Part shown: piece by piece, positions 62,561 to 64,000 of the stretch
Layout of the letters: the number at the start of each line of letters is the position of its first letter
How positions within the stretch are numbered: position 1 is the first letter of the stretch
Source: Sphagnum compactum
Lineage: Eukaryota; Bryophyta; Sphagnopsida; Sphagnales
Assembly (NCBI GenBank): GCA_965153455.1
Contig: OZ234498.1
Span: forward strand, 19,530,001-19,594,000
Direction of reading: 5' to 3'
Length of the DNA stretch: 64,000 nucleotides
Made by a program: the position numbers and the translations under genes
The notes under the pieces: model-generated
Seen by the model: the letters and a program-made list of their open reading frames with translations, nothing else
Database searches by the model: none
Told to the model about the DNA's origin: nothing

Positions 62561-62815
62561 ACAGAGCAGACAGACAAGAGACATCATCACGGAAACTGAA
62601 ATTTCGAACTCTCACCTATTTGCAGTCCCAATTTTAGTTTTATGAGTGGGGTTGAAAAAGAAATAAAAAGAAAACTGAATAACTAAAACTTGGATTGTGA
62701 GAAATATTTTTGCAGGGTCACATATTGAAGCACACCACTGACTGACTGGGGATGCTGCTCTCAATCAGCTCATCATCATCCCCACAGAGCACGAGTAGCA
62801 GGAAATTAGGGGCAT

Positions 62816-64000
62816 ATGAAGATGGGAAATGGGTGTCAAGAGATGGAGTTTGTTGCAGCATCCAACAAAAAAGAAGAAGAAGAAGAAGAAGAAGAAGAAG
62901 AGGAGGAGGAAGAAGAAGCTGCTGAAAGCTTTTGTGTATTTTCGGATCCGATTGATTATGGTGGAAGTAGTTGTGATAATGGAGGAGCATCTGGTGGTAA
63001 TAGTAGTAATGTTAATAGCTCATCGTGCATTGTTGTTGTTGCTGGTGAGATCGGAAGTGGTGATGTTCTTTCGCCTTACTGTTATGAAGACGTAGAAGAA
63101 GAAGAAGAAGAAGAAGAAGAAGCAAGTGCTTTTCCTAGTATGCTTCCAGTTGAATCTGCTGATTTGGAGTTGTCCGGTAGTAATGCTGCTGCTGCTCTCC
63201 GAGAATTCGATGTTGTCAGCGTAGATGGAAGCCATCATCGAAAGCAGCGGCAGCAGATTTTGGCAGACACAACTCCACAGTTCAGGGAGGAGGAGGAGGA
63301 GGAGGATGATGCCGCCTGTGAAAAGTTGCGAGTTGTAACGGCCAAGAGGAAATCGCTATCGCTACGTATAGAAAATGATTATGCTGGTGGAGGAGGAAGA
63401 GATGAATGCTGCTTAACAAACAGACGGATTGTCGCTCTGCCGGAGGAGATGTCTGCCAAGTCGTCCCCGCTAAGAGTACGGAAGGGGATGGAGGAGGAGG
63501 AGGAGGATATGCAAACTGGCATTTCTGAAGATGCGGAAGAGCGTCGGAAGAGTTTGGTGAGTGCTGCAAGAGCCTCCTCCTCCTCCTCCTCAGAGGTGCC
63601 GAAATTCAAATGGGGAGACCTGGATGATGAAGACCTAGAACAGATGCAGCAGGTTGGCGGAGGAGGAGATGTCCAGAAGGGCTTCTTGGCGTTGCCAACG
63701 TCACAAGAAGAAGAAGATGTTGTTGCCGATCAATCTGCTCAAGAAGAAGAATTGGCTTCGGAAATTGCCGTTGCAGGAGATTCTCAAGGAGTTGTTGCTC
63801 TTCTGTCGCTACATTCGCCGCCAGATTCTCAGAGGTTTTTGTTGCCGAATGCAGCAGTGCCAGATGTGGTCCAGGGTGCATCCCTGGCTCTTGTTGCAGG
63901 TGGTGGTGATCCTCAGCGGGAGTATTGTTTGCAGAATGCCACAACAACACCAGAGGAGGAGGAGGCTGGGGGCTCTAGTTTGAGTGAGGTTGGGACAAAT
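62816..64000 (+). CDS. N-terminal 395 codons of an acidic plant protein, running off the window (possibly SCAPER-like)
   Basis: The frame from the ATG at 62816 (MKMGNGCQEMEF) is open to the last base. Codon-by-codon reading found no stop. Low-complexity Glu runs (about residues 22-37 from a GAA/GAG repeat, again near residues 92-101 and 159-165) alternate with Ser-, Ala- and Gly-rich stretches. This looks like an intrinsically disordered N-terminal region with no signal peptide. A short conserved-looking motif, VPKFKWGDLDDEDL, is near residues 261-274. It recalls the IKWGDLED box of plant proteins related to S-phase cyclin A-associated protein in the ER (SCAPER); this is memory-based and weak. 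Basic patches (RKSLSLR) could be phosphorylation or nuclear-targeting sites. No intron was detected, but splicing inside Glu runs cannot be excluded. The coding sequence is GC-richer than the DNA before it. Confidence 0.7.
   Translation, partial: MKMGNGCQEMEFVAASNKKEEEEEEEEEEEEEEEAAESFCVFSDPIDYGGSSCDNGGASGGNSSNVNSSSCIVVVAGEIGSGDVLSPYCYEDVEEEEEEEEEASAFPSMLPVESADLELSGSNAAAALREFDVVSVDGSHHRKQRQQILADTTPQFREEEEEEDDAACEKLRVVTAKRKSLSLRIENDYAGGGGRDECCLTNRRIVALPEEMSAKSSPLRVRKGMEEEEEDMQTGISEDAEERRKSLVSAARASSSSSSEVPKFKWGDLDDEDLEQMQQVGGGGDVQKGFLALPTSQEEEDVVADQSAQEEELASEIAVAGDSQGVVALLSLHSPPDSQRFLLPNAAVPDVVQGASLALVAGGGDPQREYCLQNATTTPEEEEAGGSSLSEVGTN

Noticed and set aside
62013-62637. Lys-rich and Arg/Glu-rich frames over poly-A and GA/GACA microsatellites
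   Set aside because: Translations of low-complexity DNA; the two strands are open equally.

Overview
This is nuclear DNA from a land plant. Every real gene is split by GT-AG introns, or ends in plant-type neighbours. The encoded proteins are plant families: GH20 beta-hexosaminidase, an ILP1/GCFC-type protein, a pectate-lyase-like protein, alpha-tubulin and choline/ethanolamine kinase. The genes sit far apart in AT-rich DNA full of decayed Ty3/gypsy, LINE and pogo-like transposons and minisatellites. That layout suits a large repeat-rich genome. A non-seed plant such as a fern is my inference, not something the sequence proves.

Layout. 1-2.8 kb: minus-strand Ty3/gypsy gag-protease-RT wreck. 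2.8-5.6 kb: intergenic DNA with a 36-bp minisatellite, then a low-complexity stretch that is probably the leader of the next gene. 5.6-10.9 kb: 14-exon beta-hexosaminidase, all frames consistent (565 aa). 13.1-17.0 kb: an ILP1/GCFC gene with a premature TGA and a frameshift but an intact 3' half. 18.6-22.1 kb: five-exon pectate-lyase-like gene (613 aa) with a membrane-anchor/coiled-coil N-terminus and a calcium site missing two Asp ligands. 24.3-28.3 kb: plus-strand LINE reverse transcriptase wreck, split by a 1.9-kb repetitive insertion bounded by ~100-bp duplications. 29.3 kb: orphan Walker-A exon. 30.3-31.1 kb: unknown single-exon minus-strand gene. 31-36.5 kb: AT-rich, no gene seen.

37.1-39.0 kb: four-exon alpha-tubulin (451 aa). 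41.2-42.8 kb: pogo-like transposase wreck. 43.3-44.2 kb: degenerate satellite. 48.0-53.6 kb: 11-exon minus-strand ethanolamine/choline kinase, all exon phases consistent. 53.6-62.8 kb: repeats (short tandem arrays, a perfect 14-bp-arm hairpin, old copies of repeats seen elsewhere in the window). 62.8 kb to the end: first 395 codons of an acidic protein that runs off the window.

The genes do not form a pathway or operon; they are independent housekeeping or cell-wall genes. Exon limits were worked out by hand from splice dinucleotides, reading phase and remembered family conservation, so single boundaries may be off. No searches were run. The most unusual item is the pectate-lyase-like protein; next are the decaying ILP1 copy and the nested insertion in the LINE.
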